Position numbers and translations under genes: made by a program. This document shows, piece after piece, positions 52,174 to 60,750 of a DNA stretch of 64,000 bases (its first letter is position 1; the number at the start of each line of letters is the position of its first letter). The notes under the pieces are model-generated. The model saw only the letters and a program-made list of their open reading frames with translations, had not been told where the DNA came from and did not search any database. Where the stretch lies: positions 1-64,000 of the forward strand of contig CAZCQH010000010.1 of assembly GCA_964500805.1 (NCBI GenBank), read 5' to 3'. This DNA is from Ga0077555 sp964500805. Its GTDB lineage: Bacteria; Pseudomonadota; Alphaproteobacteria; Rhizobiales; Hyphomicrobiaceae.

Positions 52174-55100
52174 ATGCCCAAAAGCACCCCAAGCCTCAGC
52201 GACAAATACGATCTCGACGTCACGCATCAGATCCTCAACGGATCACAGGCGATCGTTCGCCTGGTTCTGATGCAACACGAGCGCGATAAGCGTGCCGGGT
52301 TGAACACCGCCGGTTTTGTCACCGGCTATCGCGGATCGCCAATCGCCGGTCTCGAGGCGACGATGCTGCGCTCGAGCAAGCTCCTGAAGCAGGCCAACGT
52401 GGTCTATCAGGCGGGCCTCAACGAAGACCTCGCAGCTACCGCGCTTTGGGGCTCGCAGCAGGCGGAGATCCGGGGCGACGGCAAGTATGATGGTGTGTTC
52501 GGCATCTGGTACGGCAAGGGCCCGGGTGTCGATCGCACGGGCGACGTCTTCCGCCATGCCAATCATGCAGGCACCTCGAAGCACGGCGGCGTCCTGGTTC
52601 TGATGGGCGACGACCACACCTGTGAAAGCTCGACCTCGGCGCATCAATCCGAGTTTGCAATGGTCGATGCCATGATTCCGGTTCTCAATCCGGCGGGCGT
52701 GCAGGAGATACTCGACTTCGGCTTGCTCGGCTACGGCTTGTCGCGCTTCGCCGGCGTGTGGGTTGGCATCAAGTGTGTGAAGGACAATTTCGAGTCCACG
52801 TCCACGTGCGACGGCCGCATCGATCGTGTCACGATCAACATCCCGCAAGATTTCCGCATGCCGCCGGGCGGGCTCAACATTCGCGTCGGCGATCAGGCAC
52901 TCGATAAGGAAGCGCGTCTTCACGACTTCAAGCGCCCCGCCGTCCTGGCCTTTGCTCGCGCCAACAAGCTCGACCGCATGGTCATGAGCGGCGGTGCCAA
53001 CCCGCAGATCGGCATCATCACCACGGGCAAGAGCTATCTCGATGTGCGCGCTGCGCTCGACGAGCTCGGCATCGACGAGGTCAAGGCGAATGAGCTGGGG
53101 CTGCGCCTTTATAAAGTCGGCATGTCCTGGCCGCTCGAGCCTGAGGGCCTCGCGAAGTTCGCCAAGGGCCTCGACATGATCATCGTCGTCGAGGAAAAGC
53201 GCTCGCTGATTGAGACGCAAGTCAAGGAGCAGCTCTATCGCGCCGAGCATCGCCCGGTCGTAATCGGCAAGCGCGACGAAAGTGACGACAAGGCGTCCTG
53301 GCTGTTCCAGGCCAAAGGCGCGCTTGATCCGACCGACGTTGCCATCGCTGTCGGCGAGCGGCTTATCCGCTGCAACAAGGGCGGTGAGGCGCTCAAGGAG
53401 CGCGTCGGCTACCTGAAGACAATCAAGGGCAACAAGCCGGCGACGATCGAAGCGGCGGTACGAGTCCCTTATTTCTGCCCGGGCTGCCCGCACAACTCTT
53501 CGACCGTCGTCCCGGAAGGCGCGCGCGCTTATGCCGGCATCGGCTGCCACTACATGGCGCAGTGGATGGACCGCAACACCGAGGGCTGGACCGCCATGGG
53601 GGGCGAGGGCGCGAACTGGATCGGTGAGGCGCCGTTCTCGAAGCGCCGCCATGTTTTCCAGAACCTCGGCGACGGCACCTATCTGCACTCCGGCAGCCTC
53701 GCGCTCCGGGCGTCTGTCGCATCAGGTGTCAACGTCACGTACAAAATCCTTTACAACGACGCTGTCGCCATGACCGGCGGCCAGTCGCTCGATGGCGGTG
53801 CTACGGTCGGCCAGATTGCCGCGCAGGTGATGGGCGAGGGCGTCAAAAAGACCGTCGTCGTCACCGATGAGCCGAACAAATATCCGTCGGGTTTCTTTCC
53901 GTCAGGCGTCGAGGTGCATCATCGGCGCGATCTGCAGGCGGTCCAGATCGAGCTCTCCAAGATGGATGGCGTCACGGTGCTGATCTACGATCAGACGTGC
54001 GCTGCCGAGAAGCGCCGCCGTCGTAAGCGGGGCGCGTTCCCGGATCCCATCAAGCGCGCATTCATCAACGAGGCCGTTTGCGAAGGCTGTGGTGACTGCG
54101 GGCAGAAGTCGAACTGCGTTGCCATCGTGCCCAACGAGACCGAGTTCGGCACCAAGCGCGCCATCGACCAGTCGACCTGCAACAAGGACTTCTCCTGCAT
54201 CAACGGCTTCTGCCCGAGCTTCGTCACGGTGCACGGCGCCGTGCCGAAGAAGATGCAGGGCCTTTCGACCCAGAGCGGCATCGCGTCGATGCTGACGAGC
54301 TTGCCGGAGCCCAAGCAGCCCGCGCTCGATAAGCCCTACACGATGGTGGTGACTGGCGTCGGCGGCACGGGCGTCGTCACGATTTCGGCCGTGCTCGGTC
54401 AGGCCGCCTATCTCGACGGCAAGGGCTTCGGCGCCATCGATATGACCGGTCTTGCTCAGAAGGGCGGCTCGGTCGCCTGCCACATGAAGGTGGCGAAGAC
54501 GTCCGAGGAGATCCATGCCATCCGCGCCGGCACGGGCTCGACGGATCTGATCATCGGTTGCGATCTCGTCGTTACGGCATCGAACAAGGTGCTGGAGACC
54601 GTCAAGCCCGATCACACGACGGTTGTTCTCTCAACATACGAGATGTCGGTCGCAGACTTCGCCCGCAAACCCGATCTGAAGCTGCCGTCCAACGATCTGA
54701 AGCGCGCCATCGAGGAGAGCGTGCGCAAGGGATCGCTCTTCGCCCTCGATGCGCATGAATACGCCGTGAAGCTCTTCGGTGACTCAATTGCCTCCAACAT
54801 GTTTATGCTGGGCTATGCCTTCCAGAAGGGTGCCGTGCCGGTGTCAGCCAAGGCTATCGAGAACGCGATCGAACTCAATGGTGCGGCGGTCGAGATGAAC
54901 CGCAATGCCTTCCGGTTTGGGCGGCTCGCCGCACATGATATCGCGGCGCTCGATCGCATTGTGCAGCCCAAGGCAGGCAAGGCGCCGCCGACGCTCGATG
55001 AGATCATCGCACGTCGCGCCGAGCATCTCACTGGCTATCAGGATGCCGCCTACGCGCGCCGCTACACGGAACAGATCGAGCGCATTCGCAAGCTCGAGGC

Positions 55101-55662
55101 AGAGAAGACACCGGGCCGCACGGGCCTCGCCGAAGCGGCCGCCAAGGGCTACTTCAAGCTACTCTCCTACAAGGACGAATATGAGGTCGCGCGCCTCTAT
55201 ACGGACGGTCGCTTCGAAAAGGCACTGGGGGAGACTTTCGACGGCAACCTGAAGCTCGAGTTCCACTTGGCGCCGCCGCTGCTCGCCTGGTGGAACAAGG
55301 ACAAGGTCACAGGCCATCCGCGCAAGATGAGCTTCGGCCGCTGGATGTTCCCGGCATTTCGCCTCCTCGCCAAGGGCAAGAAGTTCCGCGGCACGTGGCT
55401 CGATCTCTTCGGCAAGACGGCGGAGCGGCGCCTCGAGCGCGAGATGATCCACCGTTACGAGTTCATCCTCGCCGAGATCGAGCGCCGCCTCTCGCCCGAC
55501 ACGCATCGGACAGCAATTGCGCTTGCAGCGCTACCCGAGGAGACCAAGGGCTTCGGTCACGTGAAGCACGCCAATTACGTCAAGGCGCGCAAGAAGGAAG
55601 ACACCCTGCTCGCCATGCTCCGCGATCCGAAGCCGGCCTCGACGCTCAAAGCTGCCGAGTGA
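52174..55662 (+). CDS. Indolepyruvate ferredoxin oxidoreductase family protein (fused alpha-gamma)
   Basis: An 1162-residue thiamine-diphosphate, iron-sulfur enzyme that converts aryl- or branched 2-oxoacids to acyl-CoA with reduction of ferredoxin. Domains in order: N-terminal pyrimidine-binding domain (GFVTGYRGSPIAGLE, TALWGSQQAE), TPP-binding domain (YFCPGCPHNSS, GIGCHYMAQWMD, MGGEGANWIG), a ferredoxin-like segment with CEGCGDCGQKSNC and CNKDFSCINGFC, then the gamma-like domain (VTGVGGTGVVTISAVLGQAA) and a C-terminal extension. The length matches the fused proteobacterial form. ATG 52174 is chosen because similarity starts there; GAGG lies 12 nt upstream. Confidence 0.94.
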   Translation: MPKSTPSLSDKYDLDVTHQILNGSQAIVRLVLMQHERDKRAGLNTAGFVTGYRGSPIAGLEATMLRSSKLLKQANVVYQAGLNEDLAATALWGSQQAEIRGDGKYDGVFGIWYGKGPGVDRTGDVFRHANHAGTSKHGGVLVLMGDDHTCESSTSAHQSEFAMVDAMIPVLNPAGVQEILDFGLLGYGLSRFAGVWVGIKCVKDNFESTSTCDGRIDRVTINIPQDFRMPPGGLNIRVGDQALDKEARLHDFKRPAVLAFARANKLDRMVMSGGANPQIGIITTGKSYLDVRAALDELGIDEVKANELGLRLYKVGMSWPLEPEGLAKFAKGLDMIIVVEEKRSLIETQVKEQLYRAEHRPVVIGKRDESDDKASWLFQAKGALDPTDVAIAVGERLIRCNKGGEALKERVGYLKTIKGNKPATIEAAVRVPYFCPGCPHNSSTVVPEGARAYAGIGCHYMAQWMDRNTEGWTAMGGEGANWIGEAPFSKRRHVFQNLGDGTYLHSGSLALRASVASGVNVTYKILYNDAVAMTGGQSLDGGATVGQIAAQVMGEGVKKTVVVTDEPNKYPSGFFPSGVEVHHRRDLQAVQIELSKMDGVTVLIYDQTCAAEKRRRRKRGAFPDPIKRAFINEAVCEGCGDCGQKSNCVAIVPNETEFGTKRAIDQSTCNKDFSCINGFCPSFVTVHGAVPKKMQGLSTQSGIASMLTSLPEPKQPALDKPYTMVVTGVGGTGVVTISAVLGQAAYLDGKGFGAIDMTGLAQKGGSVACHMKVAKTSEEIHAIRAGTGSTDLIIGCDLVVTASNKVLETVKPDHTTVVLSTYEMSVADFARKPDLKLPSNDLKRAIEESVRKGSLFALDAHEYAVKLFGDSIASNMFMLGYAFQKGAVPVSAKAIENAIELNGAAVEMNRNAFRFGRLAAHDIAALDRIVQPKAGKAPPTLDEIIARRAEHLTGYQDAAYARRYTEQIERIRKLEAEKTPGRTGLAEAAAKGYFKLLSYKDEYEVARLYTDGRFEKALGETFDGNLKLEFHLAPPLLAWWNKDKVTGHPRKMSFGRWMFPAFRLLAKGKKFRGTWLDLFGKTAERRLEREMIHRYEFILAEIERRLSPDTHRTAIALAALPEETKGFGHVKHANYVKARKKEDTLLAMLRDPKPASTLKAAE

Positions 55663-55701
55663 GGGTTGACTGATCTCTCGTCAGGCACGGATTCGGACTG
55701 C

Positions 55702-56409
55702 TCAAACCGCAAGTAGCCTGTCGCGCAGATCGGCGTCTTCGCGCAGCGCTTGGCTTGGGCCGGTGAAGACGACCTCGCCTTTCTGCAAGACGTAAACGCG
55801 GTCGGCGAGTGCAAGTGAGAATTCGAGGCCCTGCTCCGCGAGCAGGATCGTCAACCCTTCTTTCTTTAGCCGCTGAACCTGCACCAGCATGTTCTCGACG
55901 ATGACGGGCGCGAGACCTTCAGACGGCTCGTCCAGCAACAGCAGCTCGGGGTTGCCCATCAGCGTGCGCGCGATGGTCAGCATCTGCTGCTCGCCACCCG
56001 ACAGCACCCCGCCCATGCGATCGCGCAGCTCCTGCAGTTTCGGAAAGAGGCCGTACACGGCTTCGAGATTCCAAGGTCCAGGCCGATTGGCCGAGCGCGC
56101 GGCAACATCCAGGTTCTCCCACACCGTCAACTCGGCAAAAATGCGACGGTCCTCCGGCACGTAGCCTATCCCCTTGCGCGCCAACGTATGCGATGCCCTG
56201 CCGGTGATGTCCTCGCCCTTGAAGGTGACCCTGCCTTGGCTTGGCGGAGTCAGCCCCATGATCGACCGCATGGTGGTCGTTTTACCGACGCCATTGCGGC
56301 CGAGCAGACAGACGCACTCTCCCGGCTTGATGTCGAGCGAGACGCCGAACAGCACGCGACTGGTGCCATAAGCCGTGTGGATATCGTGGGCTTCGAGCAG
56401 GTTGGTCAA
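55702..56409 (-). CDS. livF: Branched-chain amino acid ABC transporter ATPase LivF
   Basis: A 235-residue ABC ATPase. Walker A is GRNGVGKTT (about 38-46), the signature is LSGGEQQM, Walker B is LLLLDEPSEGL, and the H-loop position carries AEQG, as usual for LivF. It starts with TTG in the overlap TTGA with the livG stop, so it is translationally coupled. It is the last gene of the liv operon and convergent with the oxidoreductase gene, 39 bp apart. Confidence 0.95.
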   Translation of the reverse strand: MTNLLEAHDIHTAYGTSRVLFGVSLDIKPGECVCLLGRNGVGKTTTMRSIMGLTPPSQGRVTFKGEDITGRASHTLARKGIGYVPEDRRIFAELTVWENLDVAARSANRPGPWNLEAVYGLFPKLQELRDRMGGVLSGGEQQMLTIARTLMGNPELLLLDEPSEGLAPVIVENMLVQVQRLKKEGLTILLAEQGLEFSLALADRVYVLQKGEVVFTGPSQALREDADLRDRLLAV

Positions 56410-57146
56410 TGCTTGCCTCCGCCAAGATAGACGCGGCGGACCTCTTCGTTGCGGCGCACGTCCTGCGGCGCGCCGGTTGCAATGATGCGGCCCTGGTGCA
56501 GCACGGCGATCTTGTCCGAGATCGAGAACACGACATCCATATCGTGCTCGGTAAAAAGCAGCGTCAGCCCGCGCTCTTTTGCGATCCTGTCAAGCAAAGA
56601 CATCGACTCGTGCGTTTCCTGGGCGCTCATGCCGGCCGTCGGCTCGTCGAGCAGCAGGATGGTCGGATCACCTGCGAGCGCAATGCCAAGCTCGACCTGC
56701 TTCTGCGCGCCGTGCGAAAGCTCACCTGAGATCGAATGCGCCACGTTCTTCAGTGCGAGAGACTCGAGCATCGCTTCTGTCTTGCCGCGGAACTGGCGTG
56801 TCGCAACGCCGAACATGTTCAGCGACTGGCCCCCATAGGCAATGAAGGCCGCCTGCAGGTTCTCGTAGACGGTGAGCTTCGGAAATATGTTCGTGCGCTG
56901 GAACGAGCGCGCCATGCCCATCTTGCAGATCTTGTGGGGAGCGATACCGGTGATGTTCCGGCCCTCGAGGAACACCTCGCCCTTATCTGGCGTGAGGTGT
57001 CCCGTGATCAGGTTGAACAGCGTCGATTTGCCAGCTCCGTTTGGGCCGATGACGGCCGTCACCTTGCCCTTCTCGGCCGTGAGGCTCACGTCGTTGGTCG
57101 CGACGAAACCGGAAAAGGACTTTGTGAGATTCTTGACCTCCAGCAT
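56406..57146 (-). CDS. livG: Branched-chain amino acid ABC transporter ATPase LivG
   Basis: A 246-residue ABC ATPase partner of LivF. Walker A GPNGAGKST (about 33-41), the LivG-typical insert with ARSFQRTNIFPKLTVYENLQ, a signature read as LSHGAQKQVELG in place of LSGGQ, Walker B TILLLDEPTAGM and H-loop TEHDMD. The changed signature motif is common in this subfamily. The ATG is 3 bp after the livM stop. Confidence 0.95.
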   Translation of the reverse strand: MLEVKNLTKSFSGFVATNDVSLTAEKGKVTAVIGPNGAGKSTLFNLITGHLTPDKGEVFLEGRNITGIAPHKICKMGMARSFQRTNIFPKLTVYENLQAAFIAYGGQSLNMFGVATRQFRGKTEAMLESLALKNVAHSISGELSHGAQKQVELGIALAGDPTILLLDEPTAGMSAQETHESMSLLDRIAKERGLTLLFTEHDMDVVFSISDKIAVLHQGRIIATGAPQDVRRNEEVRRVYLGGGKH

Positions 57147-57149
57147 CGT

Positions 57150-58124
57150 TCACCCCTTGTCCCGGGCACGGCGCCAAAGGCTTTCGATGCCACCGAGCAG
57201 TCCGCCCGGAAAAGCGAACAGCAGGATCAGCAGAATGACTCCGAGAACGAACGGCCAGTACTCCGTGTAAGAGACGACCACGCCGTTCAAGAGGATCAGC
57301 ACCGCGGCGCCGACCGTCGGCCCCCAGAAATGATTGATGCCGCCGAGGATCGACATGATCAGCACCTCGGCGCCTTTAGTCCAGTAGGCGTAATCAGGGA
57401 ATACGCCGCGCTTGTAAATGCCGAAGAGACCACCCGCCAATCCGGCAAAGCCACCTGCGATGATGAACACGTAGAGCTGATACCGGCGTACGTCGATGCC
57501 GATGAACTGCGCACGCTCGGCATTGTCCCGGATGGTGTTGAGGATGCGGCCGAACGGGCTTTTGGTGATCCGCCGCATCAGCGCGATGCAAATGGCGCAG
57601 AGGACCAGGGCCACTAGGTAAAATTTGGCCGTTGGCAGCGTGCGCGGAGCAACCGGCAACCAGTCGAGAAACGGAGTGTCGACCATCGGCACACGGGGGT
57701 AACCTTGCTCGCCGCCAGTGACATCGTTCCATTTGAAGCAGATGGCCCAGACGATCTGCGCGCATGCGAGCGTCAGCATGGAAAAGTAAACTCGCGTCAA
57801 TCGCACGCAGAAAAAGCCGAAGATCGCCGCGAACAGCGCGCCGCCAAGCCCGCCAAGGATGAACGCCAGCAAGAAGGGGATTTTCAGATCACCCATCATG
57901 ATGCCACACACATAGGCGCCGATGCCGAAGTAGGCGGCATGGCCGAATGGCACGAGACCCGTCGTGCCGAGCAGGAGGTTGAGGCTCGTCGCAAACATCG
58001 CAAAGATTGCGATGTAGGTTGCGAGATCGATGTAATAGCGCGACGCGAAGAAGGGCACTGTGGCCGCGAGAAGGGTTAGAACCAGGGTCCAGGGGATACG
58101 CTGCATCAGGAGTTGCGCCGTCAT
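57150..58124 (-). CDS. livM: Branched-chain amino acid ABC transporter permease LivM
   Basis: A 324-residue inner-membrane permease with about 8-10 helices. The LivM pattern is clear: YIAIFAMFATSLNLLLGTTGLVPFGHAAYFGIGAY, then ITKSPFGRILNTIRDNAERAQFIGIDVRRY (coupling helix to the ATPases) and ILGGINHFWGPTVGAAVL. The ATG at 58124 overlaps the livH stop (ATGA), which decides this start over the in-frame one at 58151. Confidence 0.95.
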   Translation of the reverse strand: MTAQLLMQRIPWTLVLTLLAATVPFFASRYYIDLATYIAIFAMFATSLNLLLGTTGLVPFGHAAYFGIGAYVCGIMMGDLKIPFLLAFILGGLGGALFAAIFGFFCVRLTRVYFSMLTLACAQIVWAICFKWNDVTGGEQGYPRVPMVDTPFLDWLPVAPRTLPTAKFYLVALVLCAICIALMRRITKSPFGRILNTIRDNAERAQFIGIDVRRYQLYVFIIAGGFAGLAGGLFGIYKRGVFPDYAYWTKGAEVLIMSILGGINHFWGPTVGAAVLILLNGVVVSYTEYWPFVLGVILLILLFAFPGGLLGGIESLWRRARDKG

Positions 58125-59020
58125 TTCACCGGCCTCCCCAAAAGGCCCCATGGCCTGATGATCAGGACGCCTGCCATCATGATGAAGGCAGCGAAGATCG
58201 AGAAACCAGGGAAGACGAGAATGCCGAACGAGACGACCATGCCGTAGATGATGGAGCCCAGAAGCGTGCCCCAGAGCGAGCCGAGGCCGCCGATGACCAC
58301 CACAATGAAGGCATCGAGGATGACCTCAATGTCCATGCCCGGCACGACGCCCTTGATCGGCGTCACCAACGCTCCTGATAGACCGGCGAGGAATGCTGCC
58401 AGCACGAACATGCCCGTGTAGAGCGCCGATACATTGGTTCCGAGCGCGCCGAGCATCTCGCGGTCAAGCGCGGCAGCACGGATGATGCGGCCCCAGCTCG
58501 TTCGGTTGAGGAACTGCCAGAATCCGAGAGCGATGCCGAAGCCGATCAATACAATCATCAAGTCATAGTGCGGCATGCGCACGCCGAGCACCTCGAAGTA
58601 ACCTGCCAGCGAGGCTGGGCGCTGCACGGAGACGGGTTGCGTGCCCCAGATGAACTTGGCTGCGTCTCCGAAGATCAGCACCAGAGCATAGGTGAAGAGC
58701 AGCTGGTAGAGTTCCTCGACCTTGTACATGTAGCGAAGCAGGAAGCGCTCCACGACGAAGCCGAGAAAGCCGACCGCCGTCGCGGCCAGCAGAACGGCCG
58801 CGCCAAACCCGATCAGGCTGTTTCCCAGCAGCACATGCACGAGGTTCCAAGCAATATAGGCGCCGAACATGTAGAGCGAGCCGTGCGCGAAGTTGATGAT
58901 TCGCAACACGCCGAAGATCAACGACAAGCCCGACGCGATCAGGAACAGGAACATGGCCGTGGTGAGCCCGCTCCTGAACTGGCCGAGCATCAGCGTCGGA
59001 TCGAATACAAGAAAGCTCAT
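58121..59020 (-). CDS. livH: Branched-chain amino acid ABC transporter permease LivH
   Basis: A 299-residue inner-membrane permease: FLIASGLSLIFGVLRIINFAHGSLYMFGAYIAW is the family hallmark, followed by TSWGRIIRAAALDREMLGALGTNVSALYT and VIGGLGSLWGTLLGSIIYG. AGGGGGA precedes the ATG. It is the first permease gene, 109 bp after the binding-protein gene, with a terminator in that gap. Confidence 0.95.
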   Translation of the reverse strand: MSFLVFDPTLMLGQFRSGLTTAMFLFLIASGLSLIFGVLRIINFAHGSLYMFGAYIAWNLVHVLLGNSLIGFGAAVLLAATAVGFLGFVVERFLLRYMYKVEELYQLLFTYALVLIFGDAAKFIWGTQPVSVQRPASLAGYFEVLGVRMPHYDLMIVLIGFGIALGFWQFLNRTSWGRIIRAAALDREMLGALGTNVSALYTGMFVLAAFLAGLSGALVTPIKGVVPGMDIEVILDAFIVVVIGGLGSLWGTLLGSIIYGMVVSFGILVFPGFSIFAAFIMMAGVLIIRPWGLLGRPVK

Positions 59021-59086
59021 GTCCCCCTGAACCTTGCGGATGGCGCGCGGGCTTCGTAACGGCTCCGCGCGAACTATGCGGACAGC

Positions 59087-59116
59087 AAAAGGCGGCCCCC
59101 CGCGAGAGGGGCCGCC
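59087..59116 (-). terminator. Rho-independent (attenuating) terminator after the binding-protein gene
   Basis: On the minus strand a 9-bp stem (GGCGGCCCC / GGGGCCGCC) with an 8-nt loop is followed by TTTTGCTG. It begins 14 nt after the binding-protein stop. It would make the binding protein more abundant than the membrane parts of the transporter. Confidence 0.85.
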
Positions 59117-59129
59117 GTGATGGGTTGGA

Positions 59130-60329
59130 TCAATCCATGAAGGGGGCAGGGTCGATATACCTGGCGTCCTTCATGACAGCGTTGCCGTCGGGACCCTTGA
59201 CCATCTCGCCGTAAAACTCGCCGCGATTGGCCTGCTGGTCCTTCTTGCGCATCGTCTGCTTGCCGATCGGCGTGTCGATTGTGAGGTCCATCAACGCGGC
59301 GGAAACCTTGTCGCTGTCGACGGCGTTGGCCTTCTTGATGCCCTCGACGAGGAATTGCATGCCGACATACATCATGATCGGCCAGCTCGACGGTGGATCT
59401 TCCTTGGTGAAAGCCTTGATGTTGGTGATGTACTTCTTGTGCGCCTCGGGCTCATCCGGATAGCTCGGCAGATCGTAGGAGTTTGCGATGATGCCGAACG
59501 GGTATTCCGCGCCCATGGCGCGCGTTGCTTCGACGGAGCCCGCTTCTCCACCGTTGACGACGCGGTTCTTCACGGCATCGAACATGCCAAGGGGTCTTGC
59601 CTGCTTGGCCCAAGTCACGAAGTGGCCGCCCCACATGGCGGAAAAGATGGCATCGGGCTTCTTCGACATTTGCGCGTTGATAAATGGCGTATAGTCGCCT
59701 TCGCCAAGCTTCGGCCACTGCGAGTCCACGACTTCGATGTCGGGGCGCAGCTTCTTGATATGGGCGATGAACTGCTTCGTGATGTCCTGCCCATATGCGT
59801 AATCGTGAGCAATCGTCGCGACCTTCTTGACGTCGGTCCATTTGGCAATGATCTCGGCAACGGTACGGCCTTCGCTCGTCGAATTGGCGGCGGTACGGAA
59901 GATGTAGGGATGCAGGTTCTGCGGCGCGACGAGCTGATCCGTTTTCGGAATCGGCGCGATCAGGATTATCTTGTTCTCCTTGGCGATCGTCGATACGGCA
60001 GGGCCTTCGGCCGAGGTGAGCGTGCCGACCAGGAAATCGACGTTCTCCTTGAGGATCATTTCGCGGGCGACGCGGACAGCTTCGTCGGGCGTTGCCTTGC
60101 TGTCGCGGACGACGAGCTCGAGCTTGCGGCCGAGCACGCCGCCGGCGGCATTGATCTCTTGCACGAACATTTGGGCGCCCTTCAGCGCGGGCTCGCCATA
60201 GAGCGCGGCGGGTCCCGATAGGGGAATTGGAATCCCGACTTTGATCGGCCCTCCCTGGGCCAACGCTGAGCCGCTGAGCCCGGCCAGGGCAACGGGGAGC
60301 GCGGCAAGCGCCCGGCGCGTGAATTTCAT
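59130..60329 (-). CDS. Branched-chain amino acid-type ABC substrate-binding protein (LivK-like)
   Basis: A 399-residue periplasmic binding protein of the Leu/Ile/Val (peripla_BP_6) family with a signal peptide ending ALAQG (about residue 26; TRRALAALP is Tat-like). IKVGIPIPLSGPAALYGEPALKGAQMFVQEINAAGGVLGRKLELVVRDSK is the classic start. It first binds the solute for LivHMGF. Members also bind urea, amides, aromatic acids and hydroxy acids, so leucine is not certain. A GAGGGAGG ribosome binding site precedes the ATG. Confidence 0.93.
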   Translation of the reverse strand: MKFTRRALAALPVALAGLSGSALAQGGPIKVGIPIPLSGPAALYGEPALKGAQMFVQEINAAGGVLGRKLELVVRDSKATPDEAVRVAREMILKENVDFLVGTLTSAEGPAVSTIAKENKIILIAPIPKTDQLVAPQNLHPYIFRTAANSTSEGRTVAEIIAKWTDVKKVATIAHDYAYGQDITKQFIAHIKKLRPDIEVVDSQWPKLGEGDYTPFINAQMSKKPDAIFSAMWGGHFVTWAKQARPLGMFDAVKNRVVNGGEAGSVEATRAMGAEYPFGIIANSYDLPSYPDEPEAHKKYITNIKAFTKEDPPSSWPIMMYVGMQFLVEGIKKANAVDSDKVSAALMDLTIDTPIGKQTMRKKDQQANRGEFYGEMVKGPDGNAVMKDARYIDPAPFMD

Positions 60330-60685
60330 CGAGTCCTCCCTCGTGGTACGGCCAGCTCGACCTGGCTCGTTGCATTCAATCGGCGCCAGAACATGCCCAG
60401 CCCCCGGCCGCGAGTCAAAGGGTCGCTGTCGCAGGGGCTCGAAAGCCGCAGGGGGCGTGAGGCAACTGCGCGGTCATGCCTGCCTTACGATAACGTCGCG
60501 AATGCAGGGGCAACATGTGCCGCCACGCCGCTTCTTTTGAACCCGAGCCAGTGGCGCATCCCTCGACGACGCCAATATCCTCTTCGCGTGAGCGCGTGCA
60601 AGATCATCGCACCGCGCCGCCCCATCGCGGCGGTCCGATCAATGGCACTCGAACGAGATGAAGCCACGCGTGCGGTGGCCGTGCA
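60330..60685. promoter_or_regulatory. Intergenic region upstream of the liv operon, no gene seen
   Basis: This is the major part of the 421-bp gap (60330-60750) between the 2-hydroxyacyl-CoA lyase gene and the liv binding-protein gene, both on the minus strand. Frames here have no family character. It should contain the liv promoter; no clear operator was found. Confidence 0.4.
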
Positions 60686-60722
60686 CAACAAAATGGGCCG
60701 CGCAGTGTGTGCTGCGCGGCCC
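60686..60722 (-). terminator. Rho-independent terminator of the 2-hydroxyacyl-CoA lyase-like gene
   Basis: On the minus strand an 11-bp perfect stem (GGGCCGCGCAG / CTGCGCGGCCC) with a 6-nt loop is followed by ATTTTGTTG. It starts 28 nt after the stop codon and separates this gene from the liv operon. Confidence 0.88.
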
Positions 60723-60750
60723 GGTGTTCCTCGCGGCTGTGCACGCAGCC